A DNA stretch of 64,000 nucleotides, from NCBI RefSeq assembly GCF_042665545.1, contig NZ_JBHTCM010000010.1, forward strand, positions 496,001 through 560,000. The letters run 5' to 3'. Both the position numbers and the translations under genes were made by a program. Source of the stretch: Rhodocista pekingensis. GTDB taxonomy: Bacteria; Pseudomonadota; Alphaproteobacteria; Azospirillales; Azospirillaceae. Of the stretch, positions 8,275 through 17,310 are shown piece after piece (the stretch's first letter is position 1; every line of letters starts with the position of its first letter). Under the pieces are notes generated by a model. That model searched no databases and was not told the origin of the DNA. It saw only the letters and a list, made by a program, of their open reading frames with translations.

Positions 8275-9509
8275 GCCGCGGCTCCCAGTTCCATCCGTCC
8301 GGGGTTCAGCACCCCCTTGGGATCAAATTGGTGCCGCACCCGCGCCGACAAGGCGGCGAGCGCCGGCGGCTGCGGCTGGAAGACGGGAACGGCGGCGCGC
8401 ACCGGCTCGGGCGCGCGCACCAGGGTGGCGTGCCCGCCGGCACCGCCGATGGCGGCCCGCACCACGGCGGCCTGGGCGGCAGCCTGGGAGTCGGCCCCGG
8501 CTTCGGCGGGCGGCGGCAGTCCCAGCCAGACCAGCCCGCCGGCCCAGTCCAGCCAGCCCAGCGTGCCCGGCACGGCCCGGCGCACCCGCTCCAGCACGGC
8601 AGCCCCCTCCATCGGCGGGACGGACAGCTTCCAGACGACGAGGTCGGGTCGCTCAACCAGCGGGGCGGCGTCGCGCAGCCGCGCCCAGAAGGCGGCCGAC
8701 TCCGCGGGCTCCAGCACGGCGGTGGCGGCGCGGCCCCCCAGCAGCGTGGTCAGGTGGGACAGCCGCGCCGCGACGGACACCGCCACCCCCTCCAGCCGCA
8801 GGGCGACGGACGGGGTGCGCGGCGGGATGCCGGGCAGGCCCAGGTCGGACGGCACCCAGGCGGCTCCCGACACCTCGGCCGGGCTGCCCATGGCGTCCGC
8901 CATCGCCTGCACGGCGTGGCGCCCCTCCAGCCCGGCCAGCACGAGCGTGCGCGACAGCTCCGCCGCCGGCAGCACCTTCAGCACCAGCTCCGTCATCACC
9001 GCCAGGGTCCCGAAGGAGCCGGTCAGCAGCTTCGGCAGGTCGTAGCCGGTGACGTTCTTGACCACCCGACCGCCGGCCCGGAACAGCTCCCCCCGGCCGG
9101 AAACGGCGGTGACGCCCAGCATGTGGTCGCGCGCCGCCCCCGCCCGGAGACGGGCAGGACCCGACAGGCCGGCCGCCACCGTGCCGCCCACCGTGCCAGC
9201 GTCGGGCGCCCCGCCCCAGAGCGGCGCCAGATCCGGCGGCTCGAAGGCGAGGCACTGGCCGCGGCCGGCCAGCACCGTGCGAAGCTCGGCCAGCGGCGTG
9301 CCGGGGCGGACGACCAGGATCAGCTCCTCCGGCTCGTAGGCGACGATGCCGGAGAGGGCGGACAGGTCGAGCGTGTGCGCCGCCTGCACCGGCCGGCCCA
9401 GGCCGCGCTTGCTGCCGTGGCCCGCCACCTCCAGCGGCTGCGCCTCCGCCACCGCCCAGCGGACGGCATCCAGGACCTGCGCTTCGGTGTCGGGACGGAA
9501 GATGCTCAT
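8271..9509 (-). CDS. glcE: Glycolate oxidase FAD-binding subunit GlcE
   Basis: A 412-residue subunit of glycolate oxidase with a PCMH-type FAD-binding domain in its first ~180 residues (HGSKRGLGRPV; GGTVAAGLSGPARLR; RVVKNVTGYDLPKL). The C-terminal half is shorter than in GlcD, as expected for GlcE. It lies 49 bp downstream of glcD and overlaps the following DCC gene by 4 bp, so it belongs to the same transcription unit. Confidence 0.94.
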   Translation of the reverse strand: MSIFRPDTEAQVLDAVRWAVAEAQPLEVAGHGSKRGLGRPVQAAHTLDLSALSGIVAYEPEELILVVRPGTPLAELRTVLAGRGQCLAFEPPDLAPLWGGAPDAGTVGGTVAAGLSGPARLRAGAARDHMLGVTAVSGRGELFRAGGRVVKNVTGYDLPKLLTGSFGTLAVMTELVLKVLPAAELSRTLVLAGLEGRHAVQAMADAMGSPAEVSGAAWVPSDLGLPGIPPRTPSVALRLEGVAVSVAARLSHLTTLLGGRAATAVLEPAESAAFWARLRDAAPLVERPDLVVWKLSVPPMEGAAVLERVRRAVPGTLGWLDWAGGLVWLGLPPPAEAGADSQAAAQAAVVRAAIGGAGGHATLVRAPEPVRAAVPVFQPQPPALAALSARVRHQFDPKGVLNPGRMELGAAA

Positions 9510-9558
9510 GGGAGGGCGTTCCGCATGCGGGAGATCGGGGGGCGGGCGGGGCGGCGGG

Positions 9559-11043
9559 TCAGAACCGCGGCAGGTCCGGGAAGGGAAGCTGGCCGCGCGG
9601 AACGTGCAGCCTGCCCAGTTCGGCGCAGCGGTGCAGCAGCGGGAACACCTTGCCGGGGTTCAGCAGCCCGGCCGGGTCGAAGGCGCATTTCAGGCGCTGC
9701 TGCTGCTCCAGGTCCGCCGCGGCGAACTGCACGGTCATCAGGTCGCGCTTCTCCACGCCCACGCCATGCTCCCCGGTCAGCACGCCGCCGACCTCCACGC
9801 ACAGCGTCAGGATGGCGGCGCCGAACGCCTCGGCCCGCTCCAACTCGCCCGGTTGGTTGGCGTCGAACAGGATCAGCGGATGCAGGTTGCCGTCGCCGGC
9901 ATGGAAGACGTTGGCGACCCGCAGACCGAACTCGGCCTGCATCTCCGTCATCCGGCGCAGCACCTGCGGCAGGGCCCGGCGGGGAATGGTCCCATCCATG
10001 CACATATAGTCGGCGGCGATGCGGCCCACGGCGGGGAAGGCATTCTTGCGCCCCGACCAGAAGGCCGCCCGCTCCTCCTCCGAGCGGGAGACGCGGGAAT
10101 AGAAGGCGCCGTTCTCCCGCGCGATGGCCTCGACCCGCTCGATCAGGTGATCGACCTCGGCCGCCGGCCCGTCCAGCTCCACGATCAGCAGCGATTCGGC
10201 CTCGCGCGGGTAGCCCGCGCCGACGAAGTCCTCCGCCGCGTTCAGGGCGGGGCGGTCCATCATCTCCATGCCGCCGGGGATGATGCCGGCGGCGATCACG
10301 GCGGCCACGGCCGCCCCGCCCGCCTCCACCGACGGGAAGCCCAGCAGCACGGCCCGCGCCGTCTCCGGCTTCTGGAGGATGCGGACGGTCACCTCCGTGA
10401 CCACGCCCAGCAGCCCCTCCGACCCGTTCAGCACACCCAGCAGGTCGTAGCCCTCGGGGTCCAGGTGCTTGCCGCCGAGGCGGACCACCTCCCCCTCCAT
10501 GGTGACGAACTCCACGCCCAGCACGTTGTTCGTCGTCACCCCGTACTTCAGGCAATGCACGCCGCCGGAATTCTCCGCGACGTTGCCGCCGATGGTGCAG
10601 GCGATCTGGGAGCTGGGATCGGGGGCGTAGTAGAAGCCGCGGTGCTGCACCGCGTGCGTGATGCCCAGGTTGGTGACGCCGGGCTGCACCGTGACGGTGC
10701 GGTTGTCGTAGTCGATGTCGAGGATGCGGTTGAGCTTGGAAAGCCCCAGCAGCACCCCGTCGGCCAGCGGCAGGGCGCCGCCGGACAGGCCCGTGCCGGC
10801 CCCGCGCGGCACCACCTTGACCCCCATGCCGCGGCAGATGCGCAGCGTTTCCGCCACCTCCGCCGTGGAGGACGGCAGCACCACGACCAGCGGAAGCTGG
10901 CGGTAGGCGGTCAGCCCGTCCGTCTCATAGGGGCGGCGGGCATCCTCCTCGGCGATGACGCCACCGGGCACGGCCCGGCGCAGCCGCGCCAGCAGGGCGT
11001 CGCGGTTGCGGAAGACCCTGTCGTCCGGATCGGGCATGCGCAT
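9559..11043 (-). CDS. glcD: Glycolate oxidase catalytic subunit GlcD
   Basis: A 494-residue FAD-linked oxidase, the catalytic subunit of glycolate oxidase. FAD-binding features are visible (VVPRGAGTGLSGGALP; GGNVAENSGGVHCLKYG) and the C-terminal FAD-oxidase domain ends with the typical GEHGVGVEKRD and NPGKVFP motifs. The ATG at 11043 is preferred over an upstream start at 11148 because AGGAAGAAGG precedes it by about 10 nt. It is the first gene of glcD-glcE-DCC-antitoxin-toxin remnant-glcF. Confidence 0.95.
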   Translation of the reverse strand: MRMPDPDDRVFRNRDALLARLRRAVPGGVIAEEDARRPYETDGLTAYRQLPLVVVLPSSTAEVAETLRICRGMGVKVVPRGAGTGLSGGALPLADGVLLGLSKLNRILDIDYDNRTVTVQPGVTNLGITHAVQHRGFYYAPDPSSQIACTIGGNVAENSGGVHCLKYGVTTNNVLGVEFVTMEGEVVRLGGKHLDPEGYDLLGVLNGSEGLLGVVTEVTVRILQKPETARAVLLGFPSVEAGGAAVAAVIAAGIIPGGMEMMDRPALNAAEDFVGAGYPREAESLLIVELDGPAAEVDHLIERVEAIARENGAFYSRVSRSEEERAAFWSGRKNAFPAVGRIAADYMCMDGTIPRRALPQVLRRMTEMQAEFGLRVANVFHAGDGNLHPLILFDANQPGELERAEAFGAAILTLCVEVGGVLTGEHGVGVEKRDLMTVQFAAADLEQQQRLKCAFDPAGLLNPGKVFPLLHRCAELGRLHVPRGQLPFPDLPRF

Positions 11044-11140
11044 GGGGCCGCGTCCTTCTTCCTGAGGTGGGCAGGAAGGATGAAGCGGGCCCGGCAGGGT
11101 TTCAAGGAAATGCGGCGGCGCGGCCGGAGGGACCGGCAAC

Positions 11141-11174
11141 AAAAACATCGCCCCCGGAAGGCTTCCCGGGGGCG
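11141..11174 (-). terminator. Intrinsic terminator of rpmJ
   Basis: A GC-rich hairpin (GCCCCCGG arm at 11150-11157, partner at 11165-11173, one bulge) followed on the minus strand by five T residues (11145-11141). It lies 41 bp after the rpmJ stop and before glcD, so it separates the two units. Confidence 0.75.
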
Positions 11175-11214
11175 TTGTTCCGTCGGGCGCGGACGCCCGT
11201 CGAACCGGCGATGG

Positions 11215-11340
11215 TCAGCCCTGACGGGCCTTGAAACGCGGGTTCAGCTTGTTGATGACGTAGACGCGACCCCGGCGCCGGATCACGCGGCACGCCTTGT
11301 GGCGGGTCTTCATCGACTTGAGGGAGTTGACGACTTTCAT
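11215..11340 (-). CDS. rpmJ: 50S ribosomal protein L36
   Basis: A 41-residue basic protein beginning [20 protein letters not shown] and ending [12 protein letters not shown]. This is the L36 of the alphaproteobacterial type: it keeps a single Cys and lacks the full zinc-binding C-x2-C...C/H set. It is a large-subunit protein at the base of the 50S subunit. It is a one-gene unit with its own near-consensus promoter upstream and a terminator downstream. Confidence 0.93.
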
Positions 11341-11381
11341 CGGAGTTACTCGGCGCTGGAGGCGTTCAAACGAAGGCCGGG

Positions 11382-11410
11382 ACCATAGTCGGCAGCCGCA
11401 GCGGAGTCAA
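11382..11410 (-). promoter_or_regulatory. Sigma-70 promoter of rpmJ
   Basis: On the minus strand TTGACT (11410-11405) is followed after exactly 17 bp by TATGGT (11387-11382). This is a good housekeeping-type promoter and places the start site about 35 bp before the rpmJ ATG. Confidence 0.6.
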
Positions 11411-11584
11411 CGTCATCGGTACGGGGATACAGCCGCGGGCCATGTCGCCCCCTCCGGACCTGCCGGGAGCCGGGTTCCGGGAGACTGTGCGGAGACTGTG
11501 CCAAGATCGGACCCGCCCGAGACGAACGGGCGCTTTTCGCGTTTCCCTCTCGACGTGTCGGACCCGAGACGGAGGAACCCGCCC

Positions 11585-13273
11585 ATGATGCCGCTCGCCA
11601 ACGCACCCGTCCATGGGGCACCCGTCCATGGGGCACCCGTCCATGGGGCACCCGTCCATGGGGCACCCGTCCATGGGGCACCCGGCCACAGGATTCCGCC
11701 CGGGGGGAGAGGTGCCCGCCGTCGGGGCATGGCCGCGCTGGCCCTGGCGGTCCTGCTCGCCGCCGGCCCCGCCCTGGCACAGCGGGCGGAGGCGCCGGCC
11801 TCCGGCAAGCGGGGCGAGGCGCAGCCCGTCAACGGCCAGCCGGCGGGCCCGGACAATCCGATGCGGTCGGCCCCGGCCAGCTTCTCCGCCCTGGCGAAGG
11901 ACAAGCTGCCGGCCGTGGTCACCATCACCGCCGCCGGGGAGATCCCGGCCCAGGTGCCGGGGGAGCTGCCGGGCGGACCCGGCGGCCCCGGCGCCCCCCC
12001 GGGCGGACCGCCCTTCGGACTGCCGCCGGGCAGCCCGCTGGAGGACTTCTTCGGTGAGTTCTTCGGCCGCCGCGGTCCCGACGGCGGCGGACCGCGGCCG
12101 ACCCGGGCGCTGGGCTCGGGCTTCGTCATCGACCCGGCCGGCTTCATCGTCACCAACAACCATGTCGTGGAGAACGCCAACGAGATCGAGGTCGCCTTCC
12201 CGTCCGGCGACACCTATCAGGCGAAGCTGATCGGCACCGACCCGGCGACGGACATCGCGCTGCTGAAGGTGGAGGCGTCACAGCCGCTGCCCGCCCTGGC
12301 CTGGGGCGATTCGGAGGCGGCGGAGGTGGGCGACTGGGTGATCGCCATCGGCAATCCCTTCGGCCTGGGCGGCAGCGTGACGGCGGGCATCATCTCCGCC
12401 CGGGCGCGCGACATCGGCGCGGGCAACTACGACGACTTCCTCCAGACCGATACCGCCATCAACACCGGCAATTCCGGGGGTCCGCTGATCGACATGAAGG
12501 GCGAGGTGATCGGCGTGAACACGGCGATCTTCTCCCGCTCCGGCGGCAACATCGGCATCGGCTTCTCCGTGCCGTCGGAGATCGCCCGCTCGGTGGCGCG
12601 CGAGCTTCAGGAGCGCGGCTTCGTGGAACGCGGCTTCCTGGGCGTGACGATCCAGCAGGTGTCGCCGGAGATCGCCGCCGCCCTGGGCCTGAAGGAGGTC
12701 CGCGGCGCCCTCGTCTCCTCCGTCACGGCGGACAGCCCCGCCGCGCAGGCCGGGATAGAGACCGGCGACCTGATCACCACGCTGAACGGCAGGCCGGTGG
12801 AACGCCCGCGCGACCTGTCGCGCGCCGTGGCCGACACCGACCCGGGCCGGACGGTGGAACTGGGCGTGCTGCGCCAGGGCCGGGAGCGGACCGTGACCGC
12901 CAAGGTCGGCACGCTCCCGCGCGAGCAGCAGGTGGCGGAGGCCGAGCCGGGCGGGAAGGCCGGGGAGGCCACGCTGGGCCTGACCCTGGCGCCGCTGACC
13001 CCGCCCCTGCGCGAGCGTTTCGGGCTGGAGGCGGACATGCAGGGCACCGTCGTCGTCGGTGTCGCCCCGAACTCTCCCGCCGCCCAGCGCGGCTTCCAGC
13101 CGGGCGACCTGATCACCCGGGCCAACCAGTCGGAGGTGACCTCGCCGGAGGACCTTCAGAACGCCATCACCGAGGCGCGCAGACAGGGGCGGGAGGCCAT
13201 CGTCGTGCTGCGCCAGACGCCGGACGGCGCGCTGTTCGTGCCGCTGCCGGTGTCGCCGCGGCAGACGGGCTGA
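11585..13273 (+). CDS. HtrA/DegP-type periplasmic serine protease
   Basis: A 562-residue trypsin-like protease and chaperone of the DegP/DegQ/MucD class acting on misfolded envelope proteins. The triad is visible: H193 (TNNHVV), D223 (TDIALLK) and S297 (GNSGGP). Two PDZ domains follow (about 370-460 and 475-555). A signal peptide (MAALALAVLLAAGPALAQ) begins only at residue 49. Before it lies a leader made of five exact APVHG repeats. GGAGGAA ends 7 nt upstream of the ATG at 11585, arguing that the leader is translated; an ATG at 11729 would give a conventional secretory start. Confidence 0.92.
   Translation: MMPLANAPVHGAPVHGAPVHGAPVHGAPVHGAPGHRIPPGGRGARRRGMAALALAVLLAAGPALAQRAEAPASGKRGEAQPVNGQPAGPDNPMRSAPASFSALAKDKLPAVVTITAAGEIPAQVPGELPGGPGGPGAPPGGPPFGLPPGSPLEDFFGEFFGRRGPDGGGPRPTRALGSGFVIDPAGFIVTNNHVVENANEIEVAFPSGDTYQAKLIGTDPATDIALLKVEASQPLPALAWGDSEAAEVGDWVIAIGNPFGLGGSVTAGIISARARDIGAGNYDDFLQTDTAINTGNSGGPLIDMKGEVIGVNTAIFSRSGGNIGIGFSVPSEIARSVARELQERGFVERGFLGVTIQQVSPEIAAALGLKEVRGALVSSVTADSPAAQAGIETGDLITTLNGRPVERPRDLSRAVADTDPGRTVELGVLRQGRERTVTAKVGTLPREQQVAEAEPGGKAGEATLGLTLAPLTPPLRERFGLEADMQGTVVVGVAPNSPAAQRGFQPGDLITRANQSEVTSPEDLQNAITEARRQGREAIVVLRQTPDGALFVPLPVSPRQTG
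11603..11677. repeat. 15-nt tandem repeat, five exact copies, in the HtrA leader
   Basis: Five identical copies of GCACCCGTCCATGGG, followed by a diverged partial sixth. It encodes APVHG in the HtrA frame and is open in other frames too. Each copy holds an NcoI-type CCATGG palindrome. The unit length is a multiple of three, so copy-number change would not break the frame. Confidence 0.95.
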
Positions 13274-13294
13274 TCCCCTGTCGGGGACGGCCCG

Positions 13295-14275
13295 TCAGCT
13301 CAGGTCGGCGGGCTTCATGGCGTAGAAGCGATAGCAGCGCAGCCCGCCGGCCAGCGCCGCCAGCCGGCGGGCCCACATCTCCACCTCGTCCACCACGGCC
13401 AGCTTCGTGTCGTGGTCCATGGAGACGGTCTCCAGATGGCGGACCAGATCCTGGATGGCGGTCAGCACCAGCCCGCGGTGCATGTCGGAGATGTCCTCCG
13501 TGATCCGGATGTCCAGGTTCCGCTGCTGCATGGCGCCGACATACTGGTCCACGGTCCAGGGATGCGGTTCAACCGGTTCGTGCTTCATCCAGGCGTCGTA
13601 GTCGCGGCCGCGCGGCGTCACCCGGTCCTGCACATAGTCGGTGAACAGGAACTGGCCGCGCGGCTTCAGCGCCAGCTCCATCGTGTCGATCAGGGCATCC
13701 TTGTTGTGGATGGTGAAGAACGTCTCCTTGGAGAAGATCGCATCCACCCGCTTGGTCCAGACGAAGTTCTCCGGATCGAAGAACTCGACCGGCGCCTGCT
13801 TGGCCAGCCCGGCCTTCTGCGAAAGCTGCTTCGCCTTCTCCGCCAGCAAGGGGTCGTGCTCCAGCCCGGTGACCCAGGCACCGCACTGCTGCGCCATGGT
13901 CCGGGTGGAACCGCCCAGGCCCGCGCCGATGTCCAGCACGCTCATCGCCGGGTTCAGTCCCAGCGGCTTGATCAGGGTGGAGATGTGCTCCAGCCCGCCG
14001 GGGGTGGAGAACCCCTCCCCCCAGATCTTCTCCGCCACCTGCACCCGGGTGGCGGTCCAGAGCGGCTTGCCGTAGCGGTTGCGCGACCGTCCGGCTCCCC
14101 CGCCAGCCGCGGCGGAGGCGCCGCCCGCGCCGCCCGCGCCCCCCGCTCCCCCGTCGGCCCCGCCGTCCCTGCCGCCGCGGCGGAGCCCGGAAAGATCGTA
14201 GCCTTCCCACCAGGCGATGAAGCGCTGCCGGAAGGTGAGCGTGGCGCCGTCCCCCTCGTTCTGCGTCCCGGCCAT
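13295..14275 (-). CDS. SAM-dependent methyltransferase with Gly/Ala-rich insert
   Basis: A 326-residue class I methyltransferase. The SAM-binding motif I is SVLDIGAGLGGSTRTMAQ (about 112-129), followed by an acidic motif (TGLEHDP) and FSKETFFTIHNKDALID. The sequence resembles the UbiE/phospholipid or sarcosine/dimethylglycine methyltransferase superfamily; the substrate is not evident. Residues ~36-66 form a Gly/Ala-rich low-complexity linker between an N-terminal segment (RFIAWWEGYDL) and the domain. It is convergent with htrA (21 bp apart) and divergent from the LuxO-like gene. Confidence 0.85.
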   Translation of the reverse strand: MAGTQNEGDGATLTFRQRFIAWWEGYDLSGLRRGGRDGGADGGAGGAGGAGGASAAAGGGAGRSRNRYGKPLWTATRVQVAEKIWGEGFSTPGGLEHISTLIKPLGLNPAMSVLDIGAGLGGSTRTMAQQCGAWVTGLEHDPLLAEKAKQLSQKAGLAKQAPVEFFDPENFVWTKRVDAIFSKETFFTIHNKDALIDTMELALKPRGQFLFTDYVQDRVTPRGRDYDAWMKHEPVEPHPWTVDQYVGAMQQRNLDIRITEDISDMHRGLVLTAIQDLVRHLETVSMDHDTKLAVVDEVEMWARRLAALAGGLRCYRFYAMKPADLS

Positions 14276-14460
14276 CGTCCCAGCCCCGGCCCCCTGATCG
14301 TCACCACCGGCCGCGGCAAGGCGGCATGCGGCGTCAATCTACTGCTTCCGCGCCCGCCGAGGAACAGCCATCCGGGCTGGCGAAGCGGGCGCCATGCTAC
14401 AATTTGCTAATCTCTTCGGGGCATTCCTATCCCCAGATGCAGGAGCGATCCGGGCGGACG

Positions 14461-15945
14461 ATGACGGGCAAGAGCGGCACCACCGCCGACACGATCCTTC
14501 TGGTTGAAGATACGCTGCCCCTGGCGCGGGTCTACCGCGAGTACCTGGAGGCCGAGGGCCATCAGGTCGAGCAGGTGGAAACCGGAACCGCGGCGCTGGA
14601 CGCCGCCGGCCGCCCTGGGATCGGCGTCATCGTGCTCGACCTCAAGTTGCCGGATACGGACGGGCTGGACGTGCTGAAGCAGCTCCGCGCCCGGCATCCC
14701 GACCTGCCGGTCGTCGTGGTGACCGCGCACGGCTCCATCAGCCTGGCCGTGGAGGCGATGCGGGAAGGGGCGGCGGACTTCCTGGTGAAGCCCTTCAATG
14801 CGGCCCGGCTGACGGTGACGGTGCGCAACGCCTGTGAACGCCGCAAGCTGGCCAGCATGGTGGAGCGCTACCGCCGCGACCTGGACCGCGAACGCTTCCA
14901 CGATTTCATCGGCGCCTCCGCCGAGATGCAGACGGTCTACCGCACGATCGAGGCGGTGGCCCCCAGCCGGGCCAGCGTCTTCCTGACCGGGGAGAGCGGC
15001 ACCGGCAAGGAGCTGGCGGCGGATGCCATCCACAAGGCCAGCCCGCGGCGGGCCGGTCCCTTCGTGGCGATCAACTGCGCCGCGATTCCCAAGGACCTGC
15101 TGGAGAGCGAAATCTTCGGCCATGTGAAGGGGGCGTTCAGCGGTGCAACCGCCGACCGGATGGGGGCGGCGCGGCAGGCCGACGGGGGCACCCTGTTCCT
15201 GGACGAGGTCTGCGAGATGCCGCTCGAGCTGCAACCGAAGCTGCTGCGCTTCATCCAGACCGGGCTGGTGCAGCCGGTCGGCAGCTCGAAGCCCGAGAAG
15301 GTGGATGTCCGCTTCGTCTCCGCCACCAACCGCGATCCGCTGGCGGAGGTGCAGGCCGGCCGCTTCCGCGAGGACCTGTACTACCGCCTGCATGTCGTGC
15401 CGGTCCACCTGCCGCCCCTGCGCGAGCGGGAGGACGACGCCATCCTGATCGCCCGCACCCTGCTGCATCGCATGTCGGCGGAGGAGGGCAAGCAGTTCCG
15501 CGGCTTCGCCCCGGAAGTGGAGGCGGCGATCCGCAGCTACGACTGGCCCGGCAATGTCCGCCATCTGGAGAACGTGCTGCGCAACATCGTCGTGCTGAAC
15601 GACGGGCCGCTGGTCACCCCGGCCATGCTGCCTGACCCGCTGCGTTCCTTCCATCCCGTCACGCCCGCCGATCCGGCCCGCGCGCCCCGGCCGACCACGC
15701 CCGCCGGCGGCGGACCGGAGACGGCGACGCCGGGGACACCGGAAACCCCGGGGACACCGGGAACGCCGGGGGCACCGGCGGCGGAACCGGGCATCCGGCC
15801 GCTCTGGATGACGGAGAAGGAGGAGATCCAGCGCGCCCTGGCCGCCACCGGCAACGACGTGCCGAAGGCGGCGGCCCTGCTGGAGATCAGCCCCTCCACC
15901 GTCTACCGCAAGATCCAGCTCTGGAAGGCGGAGGAGCGGGGATGA
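14461..15945 (+). CDS. LuxO-like sigma-54-dependent response regulator
   Basis: A 494-residue NtrC-family regulator: receiver (about 10-125; E16/D17, D60, K110), AAA+ domain (about 147-385; Walker A GESGTGKE at 177-184) and C-terminal Fis-type HTH (about 450-490). The sigma-54 contact loop reads GAFSGA (224-229) instead of GAFTGA. From memory the AAA+ region resembles Vibrio LuxO (DEVCEMPLELQPKLLRFIQT; VGSSKPEKVDVRFVSATNRD). The linker to the HTH is Pro/Gly/Thr-rich with 9-nt repeats. The start is ATG 14461; ATG 14437 is also in frame. It overlaps the HPt gene by 4 bp. Confidence 0.9.
   Translation: MTGKSGTTADTILLVEDTLPLARVYREYLEAEGHQVEQVETGTAALDAAGRPGIGVIVLDLKLPDTDGLDVLKQLRARHPDLPVVVVTAHGSISLAVEAMREGAADFLVKPFNAARLTVTVRNACERRKLASMVERYRRDLDRERFHDFIGASAEMQTVYRTIEAVAPSRASVFLTGESGTGKELAADAIHKASPRRAGPFVAINCAAIPKDLLESEIFGHVKGAFSGATADRMGAARQADGGTLFLDEVCEMPLELQPKLLRFIQTGLVQPVGSSKPEKVDVRFVSATNRDPLAEVQAGRFREDLYYRLHVVPVHLPPLREREDDAILIARTLLHRMSAEEGKQFRGFAPEVEAAIRSYDWPGNVRHLENVLRNIVVLNDGPLVTPAMLPDPLRSFHPVTPADPARAPRPTTPAGGGPETATPGTPETPGTPGTPGAPAAEPGIRPLWMTEKEEIQRALAATGNDVPKAAALLEISPSTVYRKIQLWKAEERG
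15711..15785. repeat. 9-nt imperfect repeats in the regulator linker
   Basis: Several imperfect copies of a unit like GGGACACCG encode a PGTP-type low-complexity linker between the AAA+ and DNA-binding domains. Length is a multiple of three throughout. Confidence 0.6.
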
Positions 15946-16355
15946 CCGGCACGACGGAGTCCGGCCCGGCCCCTGCCCCCACCGCTTCGCTGGATACGGC
16001 GCCCCTGGATCTCGCCATGCTGGAGGAGATGCGCGCCGCGATGCGGCCGGGTGCCTTCGGCGCGGTGCTGGACGTCTTCGTCAGCGACACGCGGCAGCGG
16101 CTGGCCACGGCCCGCCTTGCCGTGGGTCGGGGCGACGGTCCGGCGCTGGCGGCCGAATGCCACAGCCTGAAGAGCACGCTGGGCAGCTTCGGCGCGACCG
16201 CCGCCGCGGCCCTGGCGCGCAGGCTGGAGGACGCGGCGGCGCAGGATGCCGCGGCTGCCGGACCGCTGCTGGACCGGCTGGAGGCGGCGTCCGGCACCGT
16301 TCTGGACGAGCTTCTGGCCCGCTTTTCCGCTACTCCGGGAGGTGGGGGCGGCTGA
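15942..16355 (+). CDS. Histidine phosphotransfer (HPt) protein, LuxU-like
   Basis: A 137-residue HPt domain protein. The phospho-accepting histidine is H74 in AECHSLKSTLGSFGA, within the usual four-helix bundle (about 20-130). No kinase or receiver domain is attached. It starts with an ATGA overlap on the LuxO-like regulator, so the two are made together; in vibrios LuxU passes phosphate to LuxO. No hybrid sensor kinase is encoded in this window. The N-terminal 20 residues and the Gly-rich tail look disordered. Confidence 0.88.
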   Translation: MTGTTESGPAPAPTASLDTAPLDLAMLEEMRAAMRPGAFGAVLDVFVSDTRQRLATARLAVGRGDGPALAAECHSLKSTLGSFGATAAAALARRLEDAAAQDAAAAGPLLDRLEAASGTVLDELLARFSATPGGGGG

Positions 16356-16482
16356 TCCCGACCGGGGCAGCTCCCTCCCCCGTCCGGGGCGCCCGGTTCC
16401 TGCGGGGAACCGCCATCGCCTGCGAGGGCGGGAGCGGCTCTGATCCGTTCTCCAGGGAAACCCTGTGGAACGGGAGGGCCCC

Positions 16483-17310
16483 ATGAGCATCGGTGTCGGC
16501 GACCTGCGTCACGGCGTGGCGGCCCGGCCCGACCGGGCGGAGATCTATGCCCGCCGGATCGCCGAGCTTTACCGCACCTATCTGGAGCGCACCCCGCCGG
16601 AGACGCGCTTCTACGGGTACATCCACGCGCATTCCCGGAACCGCGCCGCCCAGTTGCGGCATGTGGATGCCTTCCTGCGCTACGCCCCCTGGCTGGCCGG
16701 GGCCCGCAGCGTGCTGGACTGGGGCTGCCGGCAGGCCGTGGATTCCTGCCTGCTGCGCCTCTATCTGGGCGAGGAGGCGGAGCTGCACGGCTGCGACATC
16801 GACCGCGGCGAGTTCGGCGTCTTCCACGACTTCGCCCGGCTGCACTACCGGCCGCTGGAGCACACCTGGCTGCTGCCCTACGCGGATGCCAGCTTCGACG
16901 CCGTTGTCGGCAGCGGCGCGCTGGAGCACGCGGCCCATGACGGGGAATCCCTGAAGGAGCTGTGGCGGGTGCTGCGGCCGGACGGCCATCTGGTCATCAC
17001 CTTCCTGCCCAACGCCTGGTCCTGGACCGAGGCGGTGAACCAGGCCCTGGGCAACGAGCACCACCGCCGCCGCTACCGGCTGGGGGAGACGCGGCGGCTT
17101 CTGCTGCATCACGGCTTTCTGCCGGTGCATGCCGGTTATCATCAGGTGCTGCCCACCGCCGCGGGCGGCAGCCGGCTGGCGAACAGGCCCCTGGTGCGCG
17201 GGCTGCTGGAGCGGGGCTACGGCCTGAACGGATTTCTGGAGCGGACCTGGCCGGTCAACCGCCTGGCGGCCAACCTCCTGATTGTCGCACGCAAGGTCGT
17301 CTCCTTCTGA
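16483..17310 (+). CDS. Class I SAM-dependent methyltransferase
   Basis: A 275-residue methyltransferase of the Methyltransf_11 type: SAM motif VLDWGCRQAVDSCLL (about 76-90), an acidic residue in LHGCDIDRGEFG, the post-motif SFDAVVGSGALEHA and WRVLRPDGHLVITFLPNAW. The domain order (N-terminal helices with YIHAHSRNRAAQ, C-terminal hydrophobic tail) resembles methyltransferases of cell-surface polysaccharide synthesis, but the substrate is unknown. The ATG at 16483 follows GGGAGGG; a GTG at 16465 would add six residues. It is alone between the HPt gene and the cold shock gene. Confidence 0.85.
   Translation: MSIGVGDLRHGVAARPDRAEIYARRIAELYRTYLERTPPETRFYGYIHAHSRNRAAQLRHVDAFLRYAPWLAGARSVLDWGCRQAVDSCLLRLYLGEEAELHGCDIDRGEFGVFHDFARLHYRPLEHTWLLPYADASFDAVVGSGALEHAAHDGESLKELWRVLRPDGHLVITFLPNAWSWTEAVNQALGNEHHRRRYRLGETRRLLLHHGFLPVHAGYHQVLPTAAGGSRLANRPLVRGLLERGYGLNGFLERTWPVNRLAANLLIVARKVVSF

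Noticed and set aside
11366..12230. Long frames on both strands across the HtrA leader, including ones with repeated MDGCP or MGHPS
   Set aside because: They are shadows created by the 15-nt repeat, which is open in several frames. The HtrA frame has the triad, PDZ domains and ribosome binding site.
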